Shown here one piece after another: positions 7,730 through 20,150 of a stretch of DNA of 64,000 nt; position 1 is the stretch's first letter; each line of letters starts with the position of its first letter. Both the position numbers and the translations under genes were made by a program. Source of the DNA: Corynebacterium minutissimum (GTDB lineage Bacteria; Actinomycetota; Actinomycetes; Mycobacteriales; Mycobacteriaceae); NCBI RefSeq assembly GCF_000988205.1, contig NZ_LAYQ01000019.1, positions 1 through 64,000 on the forward strand, given 5' to 3'. The notes under the pieces are model-generated. The model was not told the origin of the DNA and did not search any database. It saw only the letters and a list, made by a program, of their open reading frames with translations.

Positions 7730-8176
7730 ATGTCCTCTGTGTCTTTGAAGAAGTTCCTCGCCGCCGGCGTTGTGGCCACCACCCTCACCACTGCCATCGC
7801 CCCCGCCGCGAGCGCTGAGACCGCAGACGATTCCTGGAAGAACAACGTCAACCCCGACTTCCAGCAGGGCGAAGGTGGTTCCTCCCTGACTGGCTCCACG
7901 CCCATCGACATGACGCTCATCATCGGCGGTTCCATCGCTGCTGCGATGGCTCTGCTCAAGCTCGTAGTAGATAATGTCCCGGCACTGCGCGCCCAGGCAG
8001 ATGAATTCGCCGCGCAAATCGGCATGGCAGGCTCCTCCGGTTCCTCCGAGCACAACCGCCTCTACGAGGGTGGTCTCGACTTCGACCTCGAGCGCCTGGC
8101 CCGCACCAATGGTTTCCCGGAGATTGCTGACCAGCTTGCCACGCTCAAGGCAGGCTCCAGCGCCCCAGCACAGTAA
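7730..8176 (+). CDS. secreted/membrane-anchored corynebacterial protein of unknown function
   Basis: 148 aa. Signal peptide residues 1-29 (KKFLAAGVVATTLTTAI...ASA-ET), a short Gly/Ser-rich segment, then a hydrophobic segment at about 61-82 (MTLIIGGSIAAAMALLKLVV) and a hydrophilic Ser-rich tail. The RBS GAAAGGAA lies before ATG. I do not recognise a domain. It is followed 10 bp later by a DUF6918 gene on the same strand, so the two are probably cotranscribed. It may be an envelope protein with one membrane span. Confidence 0.6.
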   Translation: MSSVSLKKFLAAGVVATTLTTAIAPAASAETADDSWKNNVNPDFQQGEGGSSLTGSTPIDMTLIIGGSIAAAMALLKLVVDNVPALRAQADEFAAQIGMAGSSGSSEHNRLYEGGLDFDLERLARTNGFPEIADQLATLKAGSSAPAQ

Positions 8177-8186
8177 GCTCGCCTGT

Positions 8187-8633
8187 ATGACAAACCTCTC
8201 CCAACTCCTCCAGTCCCCTACCCGCAACGCCGTGGTGGCGGACTTGTCCACAGCAGCAGACGATGCCGTAGCATCCCTCACCGGTATCACCGGCATGGCC
8301 TTCAAGGGCGCCTTGGTGGCCGCAAAGAAGGCGGACTCCAAGGTTCTGTCGAAGGGAATCAACCAGATGCTGCCGGAGCTGCTCAACAGCCTGGATTCCT
8401 ATTGGAAGGAATTTGAGGGCTCAGAGCAGTCCGATTTTGGCACCTACCTCGATGGGCGCAGCGGCGAAGTTACCGAAGCCATCATGGCTGCGGCTGATAA
8501 GGCCGCCAAGGACATTAAGGCCCCCGGCATCGCGCGGACCTACAAGTCGCTGCGCGGCAAGGCCTCGTCCATTGTGGAGCCTCACGTGGCGACCATCGGC
8601 CGCGTTCTGCAGCGCCACATGGATACCGTATAA
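8187..8633 (+). CDS. DUF6918 family protein
   Basis: 148 aa, starting at ATG 8187 (the longer open frame runs into the preceding gene). It is helical, with the pattern PTRNAVVADLSTAADDAV ... GRSGEVTEAIMAAADKAAKD ... SLRGKASSIV that I associate with the actinobacterial DUF6918 family. There is no signal peptide, so it is probably cytoplasmic. Function unknown. Its downstream side faces gyrB across a shared terminator. Confidence 0.6.
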   Translation: MTNLSQLLQSPTRNAVVADLSTAADDAVASLTGITGMAFKGALVAAKKADSKVLSKGINQMLPELLNSLDSYWKEFEGSEQSDFGTYLDGRSGEVTEAIMAAADKAAKDIKAPGIARTYKSLRGKASSIVEPHVATIGRVLQRHMDTV

Positions 8634-8668
8634 GTGGATTAACTATCCGGGCCCCAGGCACCGAAGAA

Positions 8669-8707
8669 CAAAAGACCAGCACCTCCTTCTGAGGGCTGGT
8701 CTTTTTT
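8669..8707. terminator. bidirectional terminator between DUF6918 gene and gyrB
   Basis: AAAAGACCAGC pairs with GCTGGTCTTTT. A T-run follows on the plus strand and a mirrored T-run on the minus strand serves the end of gyrB. Confidence 0.85.
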
Positions 8708-8748
8708 GCTTTCTCTTGTTCCCCTATGGGCTCGTGCTCTGAGACGCC

Positions 8749-10824
<2,076 letters not shown>

Positions 10825-10932
10825 CTAGAGCTAAATCTAAGACTTTAGCCATTCTACACTGTGTCCCCCCACGCGAGGACAGTGCACGCCCGTGAGAGCC
10901 CCAAATTTGCGTGAATTTCGCGATCGCCCCGA

Positions 10933-11475
10933 TCAGCCGTACGTATCCTGTGAACCTTGCGGCTTGACCCATTGGCGGCCCTCATAGTTACGGTGCTGCT
11001 TGGGTCCTTGAATGTGGAGCTTAACCACCACGTCCGGGCCCAGGCGGTCCGCGATCTTCTGCAAGATGGGCCGCTGCAGGTAGCGCAACTCGGTGGCCCA
11101 GCTGGAGGAATCGCACGCCACGTAGACAACCTGCTCCTTGATGGTGAGCGGCTGGGTATGCGCGGCGATGCGCTCGCCGACGAGGTTTTCCCAATTGCCC
11201 ATGACCCAGCCATGAGCTAGTTCGTGCTCCCAGCCGCGCTTGCCAATCTCGCGTTGGATCTGCGCACCCAGGCTAGGGATGTCGAGGCTCCGGCGCCGGC
11301 GGCGACCGTCGGGTCCACTCGGCCGCCCGCGCCGAAAAGGCTTCGGCTGCTGTTCATTCGATGTAGCTGCCAGGTTCATCTTGGGAGCCGGTTTATTGAG
11401 CTTTGGCGGATTTTTCGACGTGTTTCGGGTGCGCTCAAAGAGCGCTTTGACCGGATCAAATTCCTGCTCAGTCAT
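10933..11475 (-). CDS. DUF721 (DciA-like) protein
   Basis: 180 aa from ATG 11475, which overlaps the recF stop by 8 bp; the longer upstream frame lies inside recF. The N-terminal third is basic and disordered ([18 protein letters not shown]). The C-terminal DUF721 domain (about 70-165) has [20 protein letters not shown] and the [12 protein letters not shown] motif. In bacteria without DnaC/DnaI, DUF721/DciA proteins interact with the replicative helicase DnaB; the place between recF and gyrB is conserved in actinobacteria (Rv0004 equivalent). Helicase loading is inferred from the family. Confidence 0.85.
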   Translation of the reverse strand: MTEQEFDPVKALFERTRNTSKNPPKLNKPAPKMNLAATSNEQQPKPFRRGRPSGPDGRRRRRSLDIPSLGAQIQREIGKRGWEHELAHGWVMGNWENLVGERIAAHTQPLTIKEQVVYVACDSSSWATELRYLQRPILQKIADRLGPDVVVKLHIQGPKQHRNYEGRQWVKPQGSQDTYG

Positions 11476-12646
11476 TGCTTTCACCGCCCGCATCGTACGG
11501 TGCGATCTCAGAGACCCGGCCCTCGTCGGTATCGCGCACGCTGACGGTAAAGCGCTCGATGGGCTGTAGGTTGCCGGGCAAATCCTCATCCACCGCCGCA
11601 GTGATGAGCACTTGTTCCGCGCCTGCGGCGAGATGGACGAGCTTCTCGCGGCGCTTGGCATCGAGCTCAGCAAAGACATCGTCAAGGATGAGGATCGGAT
11701 CCGTGCCATCCTGGCGCAGCAGGTTGAACTCCGCTAGGCGCAAAGAGATGGCATAAGACCAAGTCTCACCGTGGCTGGCAAAGCCCTTGGCGGGGCTCGT
11801 CCCCAGGTTAAGAACGAGGTCATCGCGGTGCGGGCCAACGAGCGAGATGCCACGCTCGATCTCGCGCTGGCGTTTATTTGCTAGCTCGGTGAGCATCATG
11901 GCCTCGATAACCTCGCGGTCGGAGGTATCCACCGTGGACTTGTACTCGATGGCCGCCGGGCGCGATTCCGGGGCCAGGCCGGCATAGGCGGCGGGGATGA
12001 GCTCGCGGAGTTCGTCGACAAGCGCCAGGCGTGCCTGGATCACCTTCGCGCCGAGCGAAGACAACTGCGTATCCCACACGTCGAGGGTTGCCAGCGCTGA
12101 GGCGCCGTCGCTGTCGTTGTAGCCGCGGCGCAGGCTCGGTGACGCCGACTTCAACAGCGCGTTGCGCTGCTTGAGCACCTTGTCATAGTCGGCCTTGATA
12201 CCCGCCAGGCGCGGAGTGCGGGAGGCAATGATGTCATCCAAATACTGGCGGCGCGTTGCCGGTTCGCCCCGCACGAGAGATAAATCCTCCGGGGAAAAGA
12301 GCACGGTTTGCACCACGCCGAGCAGCTCCCGCGGGGATTTCAGGCGCGTGCGGTTGATCTGTGCCTGGTTAGCTGCATGGGGTTTGATGAGCAGGTGCGC
12401 GGTGAGCTCGCGCCCCTGGTTGACCGCCGTGGCGGAAATGCGGGCGTTGGTTGCGCCGTGGCGCACGAGGGGGGCGTCGTGGGCGACGCGGTGCGAGGAC
12501 AGGTGGGCAACATAGCCGATGGTTTCGACGATATTGGTCTTGCCAAAACCGTTGCGGCCGATAAAAAGGGTAATCCCCGGTTGCAGCCTGAGAGTGAGCT
12601 CGGGCCAGGAGCGAAAGTCCCTGACATCGAGATCGCGAATAAACAT
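11468..12646 (-). CDS. recF: DNA replication/repair protein RecF
   Basis: 392 aa, full length. SMC-like ATPase: Walker [10 protein letters not shown] near residue 30, signature-like SRSVG-equivalent region, and Walker [12 protein letters not shown] near residue 325. RecF binds ATP and DNA and helps RecOR load RecA at single-strand gaps. It starts 5 bp downstream of dnaN and overlaps the DUF721 gene, so it is translated as part of the dnaN unit. Confidence 0.95.
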   Translation of the reverse strand: MFIRDLDVRDFRSWPELTLRLQPGITLFIGRNGFGKTNIVETIGYVAHLSSHRVAHDAPLVRHGATNARISATAVNQGRELTAHLLIKPHAANQAQINRTRLKSPRELLGVVQTVLFSPEDLSLVRGEPATRRQYLDDIIASRTPRLAGIKADYDKVLKQRNALLKSASPSLRRGYNDSDGASALATLDVWDTQLSSLGAKVIQARLALVDELRELIPAAYAGLAPESRPAAIEYKSTVDTSDREVIEAMMLTELANKRQREIERGISLVGPHRDDLVLNLGTSPAKGFASHGETWSYAISLRLAEFNLLRQDGTDPILILDDVFAELDAKRREKLVHLAAGAEQVLITAAVDEDLPGNLQPIERFTVSVRDTDEGRVSEIAPYDAGGESND

Positions 12647-12651
12647 ATGGC

Positions 12652-13833
12652 CTAGCCCGGCAAGCGCACTGGCATCAGCAGGTAGGTGAAGTCAGTCTCC
12701 GGGGTGGGGAAAGAGCCATCCTCGTTGGCCTCCGGCAGCTCCTCCGGCTCCGGAATCATAATCGCCGGGCGCGAGGGCTCGGTAAAGCCGAAGACCACGC
12801 GGTCCGTGTGGACCACGGCCAAACCATCCTTGAGGTAGGACGGGTTAAACGCAATGACGAAGTTGTCGCGGCCGTTGAAAGCACAGGGCAGGGACTCGCT
12901 TGCGCGGCCGGAATCGGCGCCGGCGGCCAAGGTCACTTCACCTTCGCTGAACTCCATGCGGATCTGAGCGTTGCGGTCCGTCAGCAGGGATACGCGGCGG
13001 ATGGCTTCCTGCAGCGGTGCGACCTCAATGCTGGCCATGGCCGTGTGGGTCTTCGGCAGCAGGGGTGCCACATTCGGGAAATCTGCATCGAGCATGCGCG
13101 TGGTGGTCTCGCGGTTATCGGCATGCAGGCCGAATAAACCTTCCGCAGCGATGTTCTCACCCGTGCCTACGGCGATCTCCACCGGGATGTTGAGGTGTGT
13201 GTCGAGGGAGCGGCCGGTCTCCTGCAGCGTCTTTGCCGGGACGAGGAGCTTGGCCTCCACGTCGGGGGATACCGGATCCCACTCGAAGGTGCGCATGGCC
13301 AGGCGGAAGCGGTCCGTCGCCGTCATCTGCACGTGGGAGCCATTGATATCGATGTGCACGCCGGTGAGCATGGGCAGGGTGTCATCCTTGCCGGCAGCGG
13401 CGACAACTTGGCTGATGGCTTCCACGAAAAGCTGCGGGTTGATCGTGCCGGTGACCTCCGGAAGGACCGGCAACTGCGGGTAATCATCCAGCGGGATGAG
13501 CGGCAGCTCGAAGCGGGAGGAACCACAAACCAAGAGAACCTTGTTGTCCTCCTGCGTCATCTCAATTTCCTTGTTGGGCAAGGAAGCGACGATGTCAGAG
13601 AGCAACTTACCGGCCACCGCGATACGTCCCGGCTCATCCACCATGCCGGCGATGCGCACGCGAGTCGACACCTCGTAGTCGAAGCCCGTGAATTCCAAAC
13701 CATTGTCATCCGCGGTGATCAGCATGGCGCGCAGTACTGGTTGGGTGACCTTCGAAGGAAGGCTGCGCGCGACCCACGCTACGGCGTTAGCGAGATCATC
13801 TTTGGCAACGCGAAATGACACGGACTGCTCCAT
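12652..13833 (-). CDS. dnaN: DNA polymerase III sliding clamp (beta subunit)
   Basis: 393 aa from ATG 13833 ([13 protein letters not shown]), preceded by GAGGAG; the longer open frame has no family match upstream of that point. It has three topologically equal clamp domains, and the C-terminus [14 protein letters not shown] is the conserved beta-clamp ending that lines the peptide-binding cleft. The dimer encircles DNA and tethers polymerase. It lies 573 bp downstream of dnaA, a gap holding DnaA boxes. Confidence 0.96.
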   Translation of the reverse strand: MEQSVSFRVAKDDLANAVAWVARSLPSKVTQPVLRAMLITADDNGLEFTGFDYEVSTRVRIAGMVDEPGRIAVAGKLLSDIVASLPNKEIEMTQEDNKVLLVCGSSRFELPLIPLDDYPQLPVLPEVTGTINPQLFVEAISQVVAAAGKDDTLPMLTGVHIDINGSHVQMTATDRFRLAMRTFEWDPVSPDVEAKLLVPAKTLQETGRSLDTHLNIPVEIAVGTGENIAAEGLFGLHADNRETTTRMLDADFPNVAPLLPKTHTAMASIEVAPLQEAIRRVSLLTDRNAQIRMEFSEGEVTLAAGADSGRASESLPCAFNGRDNFVIAFNPSYLKDGLAVVHTDRVVFGFTEPSRPAIMIPEPEELPEANEDGSFPTPETDFTYLLMPVRLPG

Positions 13834-14405
13834 GATGGTGAGACGCTCCTCTAGTTCCGGATGGAAGATTCTTGCAAGCTCACTCCAACTTACAGGATCA
13901 GCACCGAACCACAGGAGTTTTGTCATTCGCCTCTTCGGCCCTCGATGAGACCGTGCGGCCAGGCTGGGCGCCGGCGAATCACACACATCCTTTTTCTTCT
14001 TAGTTAGGGAGAAAACAAAATAGGAGTAGTAATAAGCGCTGTGGGATCTGTGGACAACCCAGCAAAGGCCAAGCTCTCAGCCGCGAACCGATCTGTGAGT
14101 GAGGGTGTGGGATCACTGTGATCAAATGACAAGAAATGTGAGTAACTCGGTCGGGGCCGAAGTTATCCACAATCCATCCCCAGATCTATCGCCGCTGATC
14201 ACAGGGTTGCTCACAAGGCTGAAGAGGCTGCTGATCTGCTGTGGAAGAAGAAAACGTGACGAGGATCTACAAATTACAACAGTGAAATTACACAGCTGTG
14301 AATAACTATGTGGATAAGTCTTCACCGATCAAAAAGACGCCCCGGCCCACGCCCGCGCGGAGGTTGTGCGGGGTGGGAGGGGACGTCGCCAAGCGCTGCG
14401 TGGTG
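13834..14405. other. dnaA-dnaN intergenic region, likely oriC
   Basis: 572 bp without a gene. DnaA-box matches to TTATNCACA: 14163-14171 (plus), 14297-14305 and 14309-14317 (minus, 3 bp apart), and a one-mismatch box at 14049-14057. AT-rich patches lie at about 14010-14040 and 14265-14295. GATCACtGTGATC (14111-14123) is a 13-bp palindrome. The place between dnaA and dnaN is where mycobacterial oriC lies. A second box cluster lies upstream of dnaA, so the exact start of unwinding is not settled by sequence alone. Confidence 0.7.
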
Positions 14406-16055
14406 CTAACGCTGGTTGTGGTTCTTCACGCGCTGGGTCAGCGCCTGGATCTCGTCGTAGGTGTTGCGGTTTTCTGTCATTTCCTTGCGGATCTTGCGGT
14501 CGGCATAGATGACGGTGGTGTGGTCCTTGCCGCCGAACTGATCACCGATCTTCGGCAGGGACAGCTCGGTGAGCTCGCGGCACAGGTACATCGCCAGCTG
14601 GCGGGCGTGGGCAACGGCGCGCTTCTTCCCGGAACCGCGCAGGGTGTCCACGTCGATGTTGAAGTAGTCCGCCGTGACCTCGATGATGGCCGCCGCGGTG
14701 ATCTGGCGATCCGCGGAATCCGGGGCCAAATCGTGCAGGGCAATCTCCGCCATCTCTAGGCTGATCGGCTCATTGACCAAGGAAGAGTAAGCAGACACAC
14801 GGATGAGCGCACCTTCCAGCTCGCGAATTGAGGATTCGAAGCGGGAGGCGATGAGCTCGAGGACCGAGCGATCGACGTCTGTGCCGTCCGCAGAAGCTTT
14901 CTTCATGAGGATGGCGATGCGGGTCTCCAGGTCTGGCGGCTGAATATCCGTAATCAGACCACCCTCAAAGCGGGTGCGGAGGCGATCCTCCAGGGTGGTC
15001 AGCTGCTTCGGCGGGCGGTCGGAGGACAAAATGATCTGCTTATTGGCCTGGTGCAGCGCATTGAAGGTGTGGAAGAACTCTTCCTGCGTGGACTCCTTGC
15101 CTTCCAAGAACTGGATGTCATCGACCATGAGGATGTCCAGGTTGCGGTAGCGGCGCTTGAAGGATTCTTGGCGGTCATCACGCAGTGAGTTGATGTAATC
15201 GTTGGTGAATTCCTCCGAGGACACATATTTCACCCGCAGGCCCGGGTGCAGGACCTGGGCGTAATTGCCGGCCGCGTGCAACAGGTGCGTCTTGCCCAGC
15301 CCGGAGCCGCCCCAAATGAACAGTGGGTTATAGGCGCGGGCGGGGTTTTCCGCCACCGCCACGGCGGCACCGTTGGCAAAACGGTTGGAGGAACCGATGA
15401 CGAAGTTCTCAAAAGTGTGTTTCGGGTTGAGAGATTTTTCGTGGTTTGGGTTGTGCGCAGGTTCCTCGCGCGGAATGCGCGCGCCGGCTGCCTCCGAGTA
15501 GTCCGGGTAGCCGCTGGGAGCGGTGTGTTGCTGTTCGCTGTAGTGCTGAGCCAACTCATCCAGGCTGGCCGGGGAATGCGCGGCATCCCATGAGCGCGGC
15601 TGATGATGAGCGGGCGGAGCGGGTTGGGCCGGCTGGGTCGGTGGCGTGGGCGGCATGGCTTGTTGGAAAGACTGAGCCTGGTGGCCCATGCCGTACTCCG
15701 GTGCCTCGGTCTGAATGGGGCGCTGGGGGGCGGGAGCTTCGGGTTCTTCCTGCGGAGCAGGCTGCGGGGGCGCGGCAATGGTCACGGCCAAGGAACACGG
15801 CCGGCCCATGTGCTGCGACAGAGCGCGGGTGATGTACTCCCCCAGCTCAGCCTCAATAACACTCTTGGCATTCTCGTGCGGGGCGGCAATCAACGCGTAG
15901 CCATCCCCGATCATGATGGGCTCTACGAGCTGGAGGTTGAGGCGTTGGCTGTGGGTGAAGTTGGGAACGTCCGAGTTCGGTTGTTCGGACTGTGCCAGCA
16001 AATCACTGACCACAGCTTTCCAGCTGGCCCTTAGGGCTGCTTGCGGATCAGACAA
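14406..16055 (-). CDS. dnaA: chromosomal replication initiator DnaA
   Basis: 549 aa. Domain I about 1-95, a long Pro/Gln/Ala-rich domain II about 95-215, then AAA+ domain III with Walker [14 protein letters not shown] and Walker [14 protein letters not shown], and domain IV with the DnaA-box-binding signature [15 protein letters not shown]. It binds DnaA boxes, oligomerises with ATP and opens oriC. Box clusters lie on both sides, consistent with autoregulation. Start ATG 16055 gives the normal domain I. Confidence 0.97.
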   Translation of the reverse strand: MSDPQAALRASWKAVVSDLLAQSEQPNSDVPNFTHSQRLNLQLVEPIMIGDGYALIAAPHENAKSVIEAELGEYITRALSQHMGRPCSLAVTIAAPPQPAPQEEPEAPAPQRPIQTEAPEYGMGHQAQSFQQAMPPTPPTQPAQPAPPAHHQPRSWDAAHSPASLDELAQHYSEQQHTAPSGYPDYSEAAGARIPREEPAHNPNHEKSLNPKHTFENFVIGSSNRFANGAAVAVAENPARAYNPLFIWGGSGLGKTHLLHAAGNYAQVLHPGLRVKYVSSEEFTNDYINSLRDDRQESFKRRYRNLDILMVDDIQFLEGKESTQEEFFHTFNALHQANKQIILSSDRPPKQLTTLEDRLRTRFEGGLITDIQPPDLETRIAILMKKASADGTDVDRSVLELIASRFESSIRELEGALIRVSAYSSLVNEPISLEMAEIALHDLAPDSADRQITAAAIIEVTADYFNIDVDTLRGSGKKRAVAHARQLAMYLCRELTELSLPKIGDQFGGKDHTTVIYADRKIRKEMTENRNTYDEIQALTQRVKNHNQR

Positions 16056-16851
16056 AACGCCTACCTTCCGTGTGCTTCACGGCCACGCGGTGCCGGCGGG
16101 TGGGGCCGGCCACAGCTACTTACGTGCCTGAAAGAGAGGCTTCAGGGCCGCAGTATGTACTGCGTGAACGTGGGTTGGATCGGGGACGGATGGACGGATG
16201 AGGAAGAGACGGGGATGCGGAAATTCCAATTTCTTGTGATTTCCACCGGGGATTCCACACGATGTTTTAGTGTGTAACCTCGGATTCCACAAAGTTATCC
16301 ACAGGTGTGAATAGGTGGTTTATCCACAGCCTATCTCATGGCTGTGGATAACTTTACATCGGCTCCTTAATGCAGTTGACCTGCTCAAATAGCAAAAGTC
16401 TCAAGTCATGATTGAGAGTTATCCACACCCTGTGGGCGGCTGTGGAATTAGATTCCTCAGTTGTACCGCGTTATGGGGATGCTGTCTAACGCACTTCTTT
16501 GCACGCCTGGCGCGACCGCGGCTCGACCGCGCCACGGTCGGTGGGAGGAGGCGTTGACCGCGCAGCATGTGGGTGAAAAGTGGCGCTCTAGCTGCGGATA
16601 AAAACATCCTTGTAATTTCGGGGACACCCAGTGTGTCGATTTGTTTAGCGCGCTACCTGTCACGTAACCTGTGATGGTCTATCGCAACAGTGCATGGTGC
16701 ACATGTTGCATGTGGGAATGCCTCGCCACGCCTCATGGCGCTTCAAGTGCGAAGCCTCATCCCCACGTACACCATTCATCAGTGGATGTTTAAGCCTGAG
16801 CGCCGGCGGCGCTGGGCTGTGCCATCCACCAACAACTTCAAGGAGTTAATC
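16056..16851. promoter_or_regulatory. dnaA-rpmH divergent intergenic region
   Basis: 796 bp with no convincing gene. It holds four exact DnaA boxes (listed separately), the dnaA promoter on the minus strand and the rpmH promoter and leader on the plus strand. Short open frames here lack family features. Confidence 0.6.
16295..16427. promoter_or_regulatory. DnaA-box cluster upstream of dnaA
   Basis: Four exact TTATCCACA boxes: 16295-16303 (+), 16320-16328 (+), 16343-16351 (-) and 16419-16427 (+). The middle two are arms of a perfect 12-bp inverted repeat, TTATCCACAGCC (16320-16331) and GGCTGTGGATAA (16340-16351), with an 8-nt spacer. Role: autoregulation of dnaA and/or part of oriC. Confidence 0.8.
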
Positions 16852-16995
16852 GTGGCAAAGGGTAAGCGTACCTTCCAGCCGAACAACCGTCGTCGCGCTC
16901 GCAAGCACGGCTTCCGTACCCGCATGAGCACCCGCGCCGGCCGCGCTATCGTCGCCGCTCGTCGCAAGAAGGGTCGCGCTAAGCTCACCGCTTAA
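16852..16995 (+). CDS. rpmH: 50S ribosomal protein L34
   Basis: 47 aa from GTG 16852 with AAGGAG 10 nt upstream. Basic throughout: [20 protein letters not shown] and the KKGRAKLTA ending are the L34 family pattern. It is a large-subunit protein contacting 23S rRNA. It is the first gene of the rpmH-rnpA-yidD-yidC set and diverges from dnaA. The longer upstream frame has no L34 sequence and is not used. Confidence 0.97.
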   Translation: MAKGKRTFQPNNRRRARKHGFRTRMSTRAGRAIVAARRKKGRAKLTA

Positions 16996-16998
16996 TTC

Positions 16999-17367
16999 AT
17001 GCTTCCAGCCCAGCACAAGCTCACGTCCCCGAGGCAGTTTCGGCGGACCATCAAGGGCGGGCGCCGGGCGGGCACGCGCACTGCCGTCGTGCATTTGCGC
17101 TTTAATGACGGTGAAGACGACATCGCGGCCACTGGGCCGCGGTTCGGCCTCATTGTGTCGAAAGCCGTCGGGAATGCCGTGGTTCGCCACCGCACCTCCC
17201 GGCGGCTTCGTCATGTGTGCATGTCGCTCATGCGCGATGGAGTCAACGGGAAAGCTTTACCCGCCAATGTCGACATCGTTATTCGTGCGCTGCCCGCCAG
17301 CAGCGAGGCCACCAGCCAGCGTCTTGAGCGTGATATCCGCAAAGCGTTAAGCACATGGGATATCTGA
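16999..17367 (+). CDS. rnpA: ribonuclease P protein component
   Basis: 122 aa. The family signature is present: [24 protein letters not shown], the RNR motif that contacts pre-tRNA leader and the RNase P RNA. It assists cleavage of 5-prime leaders from pre-tRNA. It starts 3 bp after rpmH and overlaps yidD by 13 bp. Confidence 0.95.
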   Translation: MLPAQHKLTSPRQFRRTIKGGRRAGTRTAVVHLRFNDGEDDIAATGPRFGLIVSKAVGNAVVRHRTSRRLRHVCMSLMRDGVNGKALPANVDIVIRALPASSEATSQRLERDIRKALSTWDI

Positions 17368-17633
17368 ACTCCCAAGGCCAAGAGATCCCCGAAGCCCGCG
17401 GGTTCGGCAGGGTCTTGGTTTACGGGGTGCGCTTCTACCAAAAGCATGTGTCAGGCCTTAAGATGGTCTCCACCTGTCGTTTTGAACCGACGTGCAGTGC
17501 CTATGCCCTCGAAGCCATCTCCATCCATGGAGCCTTCAAGGGAACGGGCATGGCGCTCGCCAGGTTATGCAAGTGCGGTCCCTGGCACCCGGGTGGGTTT
17601 GATCCGGTACCGACCAAACAACAACTGAGGTAA
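17355..17633 (+). CDS. yidD: membrane protein insertion efficiency factor YidD
   Basis: 92 aa. Signature [20 protein letters not shown], then [16 protein letters not shown] and [15 protein letters not shown] with the conserved cysteines. A small membrane-associated protein that helps YidC-dependent insertion. It is frame-overlapped by the rnpA end and followed 9 bp later by yidC. Confidence 0.93.
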   Translation: MGYLNSQGQEIPEARGFGRVLVYGVRFYQKHVSGLKMVSTCRFEPTCSAYALEAISIHGAFKGTGMALARLCKCGPWHPGGFDPVPTKQQLR

Positions 17634-17642
17634 ACAACTCTC

Positions 17643-18632
17643 GTGCTTAATTTCATCTATTGGCCAATTTCAGCCGTCTTGTGGTTCTGGCATTGGCTCT
17701 TGAGCTTCGTCCTCGATTCCGCATGGGGCGGAACCTGGATCATCGCCATCGTCCTGCTGACGTGGACGCTCAAGGCCATCATGGTCAAGCCGACCATCAC
17801 CCAGCTGCGCTCTTCACGCAAGATGCAGGAGATCCAGCCGCAAATCCAAGAGCTGCGCACCAAGTACGCCAATGACCAGACCAAGGCGGCGCAGGAGATG
17901 CAGCGCATCTACAAGGAAGCCGGCGTGCGTCCCGTGGCGGGCTGCCTGCCCATGTTCGCGCAGATCCCCATGTTCATTGGTCTCTTCCACGTGCTGCGTT
18001 CCTTCGACCGTACTGTGGCCGTCGCCGGTGGTATCGGGCACCCGGCCGGTGAGGCGATGTCAGAGGAAATGAACGCCTCCATCGCCAACTACATCTTCAA
18101 GCCCGAGCTGGTGAAGCAGTTCGTGGATGCGAAGATCTTCGGCGTGCCGCTGGTGGCCAACCTGCGCCTGAACTCCGGTCTGGAGATCGTTAAGGAAACC
18201 ACCACCATGCAGGCGGCCGTTATTATCGTGCCGCTCATCGCCATCATTGCGGTGCTCACGCACTTCAACGCCCGCATGTCCCTCAACCGCCAGGAGGCAC
18301 GCCGCGCCGCCGGCAAGACCGCTACCCCGCAGGGCCAGAACGCGGAAATGATGCAGCAGCAGATGGCCATGATGAACAAGATGATGCTGTGGTTCATGCC
18401 GGCCATGCTGGTCTTCTCCGGCTTCATTTGGCCCATCGGTCTGCTCTTCTACATGCTGGCTAACACCGTGTGGACCTTCTTCCAGACTCGCATCGTCTAC
18501 GCCAAGATGGACCGCGAGGAAGAAGAAGAGGCAGCCGCCAAGGCTGAGCTCAAGCGCACCTCCGCGCCGAAGCCGGGTGCACGCAAGAAGGACAATCGCT
18601 CCAAGAAGCAGCGCCGCAAGAACAATAACTAG
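17643..18632 (+). CDS. yidC: membrane protein insertase YidC
   Basis: 329 aa from GTG. Gram-positive-type YidC: the first span at 10-30, the cytoplasmic helical hairpin [20 protein letters not shown], then four further spans, including [16 protein letters not shown]. The C-terminal tail is very basic ([20 protein letters not shown]), suited to ribosome contact. Unlike Sec-signal-bearing YidC of low-GC Gram-positives, no lipobox is seen. It inserts and folds membrane proteins alone or with SecYEG. Confidence 0.95.
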   Translation: MLNFIYWPISAVLWFWHWLLSFVLDSAWGGTWIIAIVLLTWTLKAIMVKPTITQLRSSRKMQEIQPQIQELRTKYANDQTKAAQEMQRIYKEAGVRPVAGCLPMFAQIPMFIGLFHVLRSFDRTVAVAGGIGHPAGEAMSEEMNASIANYIFKPELVKQFVDAKIFGVPLVANLRLNSGLEIVKETTTMQAAVIIVPLIAIIAVLTHFNARMSLNRQEARRAAGKTATPQGQNAEMMQQQMAMMNKMMLWFMPAMLVFSGFIWPIGLLFYMLANTVWTFFQTRIVYAKMDREEEEEAAAKAELKRTSAPKPGARKKDNRSKKQRRKNNN

Positions 18633-18655
18633 AAATTAACCCAGGAGTTTTCACA

Positions 18656-19285
18656 GTGACTGAATCTGTGTCCGACACTGTGCCACTGGACCCGTCTGAC
18701 GTCTTCGGATCGCGTCTGCCGCTCGCGCAGAAGTATCACGATTCGCTCGCCACGGACGGGTCCACTCGTGGTTTTATTGGCCCCCGCGAGGTCCCGCGCC
18801 TGTGGGAACGCCACCTCATCAACTGTGCCGTGGTCGCGGAGGTGATGCCGCAGGGCGCCACGCTTATCGACGTCGGCAGTGGCGCCGGCCTGCCCGGCAT
18901 CCCGCTTGCCATCGCGCGCCCTGACCTGAAGATCACTCTCATCGAGCCGTTGCTCAAGCGCTCGACCTACCTCAACGAGGTCGTCGACCTGCTGGGTCTG
19001 GATAACGTCACCGTCATCCGCGGCCGCGCCGAGGAAGGCCCCGTGAAAAAGCAGGTGCAGGGCGCCGACATCGTGACCTCCCGCGCGGTGGCCCCGCTGG
19101 GCAAGCTGGCCAAGTGGTCCTTGCCGCTGGTGCGTAAAGGCGGCGAGATGATCGCTCTCAAGGGCTCCTCAGTGCATGAGGAGCTGGAGCGCGACGCTGC
19201 CGATATCAAGCGCGCGGGTGGCGGAAAAGCCGAGGTCATGACCATCCACGGCACCACGATTATCCGTGTCCCGCGCGTGAACTAA
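18656..19285 (+). CDS. rsmG: 16S rRNA (guanine527-N7)-methyltransferase
   Basis: 209 aa from GTG with AGGAG upstream. SAM-binding motif [20 protein letters not shown] and the family block [18 protein letters not shown]. It methylates G527 of 16S rRNA; loss gives low-level streptomycin resistance in other bacteria. It follows yidC by 23 bp. The jag/khpB gene found between yidC and rsmG in mycobacteria is absent here. Confidence 0.95.
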   Translation: MTESVSDTVPLDPSDVFGSRLPLAQKYHDSLATDGSTRGFIGPREVPRLWERHLINCAVVAEVMPQGATLIDVGSGAGLPGIPLAIARPDLKITLIEPLLKRSTYLNEVVDLLGLDNVTVIRGRAEEGPVKKQVQGADIVTSRAVAPLGKLAKWSLPLVRKGGEMIALKGSSVHEELERDAADIKRAGGGKAEVMTIHGTTIIRVPRVN

Positions 19286-19288
19286 AGT
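19283..19288 (+). promoter_or_regulatory. candidate leaderless -10 element of parA
   Basis: TAAAGT lies 7 nt before the parA ATG at 19296, with no ribosome site between, inside the end of rsmG. Confidence 0.5.
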
Positions 19289-19295
19289 AGACGGC

Positions 19296-20144
19296 ATGAC
19301 TCATCCTCGTCTTATCACCATCGCGAACCAGAAGGGTGGCGTGGGTAAAACCACCTCCGCCGTCAACCTTGCCGCCGCGCTCGCTGAGGCCGGCAAGAAG
19401 GTCTTGGTGATCGACTTGGACCCGCAGGGCAACGCCTCCACCGCGGTAGGCGCGGAGCATACCTCCGGCACCAAATCCAGCTATGAGGTCCTTTTGGGTG
19501 ACTGCAGCGCGGACGAAGCAATGCAGCACTGCCCCGACGATGAGAACCTCTACTGCATCCCGGCCACCATTGATCTGGCCGGCGCTGAGATCGAAATGGT
19601 TTCTCTGGTCCGCCGCGAGTTCCGCCTTTATGACGCCCTGCACAACGGTTTTCTTGAGGAGCACGGCTTCGACTACGTCTTCATCGACTGCCCGCCCTCC
19701 CTGGGCCTGCTGACCATCAATGCGATGACGTGTGCGGAGGAAGTCATCATCCCCATCCAGTGCGAGTACTACGCGCTGGAGGGCGTGGGCCAGCTGTTGG
19801 GCAATATTTCCATGATCCGTGAACACCTCAACGAGGACCTCCACATCTCCGGCGTGCTGCTCACCATGTTCGATGCCCGCACCAAGCTGGCTGAGCAGGT
19901 GGCCAACGAGGTGCGTGAGCAATTCGGCGCCGTCGTTTTGGGCAACGTCATCCCGCGTTCCGTGCGCGTTTCGGAGGCGCCGGGCTATGGTAAGACGGTT
20001 ATCGCTTATGACCCGTCGTCGACAGGCGCCCGCGCCTACTCCGCCGCCGCACGCGAGCTGGACAAGCGCGGAGACTACACGCCGCACCCCACCACGGGTG
20101 CCATCGGCGTGAGCCCAGAGATTTTCGCGGAATTGGAAGGATAG
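19296..20144 (+). CDS. parA: chromosome partitioning ATPase ParA
   Basis: 282 aa. Deviant Walker A KGGVGKTTSAVNLA, Walker A-prime DLDPQGNASTA, and Walker B FIDCPPSLG. No N-terminal HTH, so it is a Soj-type chromosomal ParA. It binds DNA nonspecifically with ATP and moves ParB-parS complexes. It starts 10 bp after rsmG; the TAAAGT-N7-ATG arrangement suggests an extra leaderless promoter. It forms a unit with parB (6 bp gap). Confidence 0.96.
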   Translation: MTHPRLITIANQKGGVGKTTSAVNLAAALAEAGKKVLVIDLDPQGNASTAVGAEHTSGTKSSYEVLLGDCSADEAMQHCPDDENLYCIPATIDLAGAEIEMVSLVRREFRLYDALHNGFLEEHGFDYVFIDCPPSLGLLTINAMTCAEEVIIPIQCEYYALEGVGQLLGNISMIREHLNEDLHISGVLLTMFDARTKLAEQVANEVREQFGAVVLGNVIPRSVRVSEAPGYGKTVIAYDPSSTGARAYSAAARELDKRGDYTPHPTTGAIGVSPEIFAELEG

Positions 20145-20150
20145 GACACC

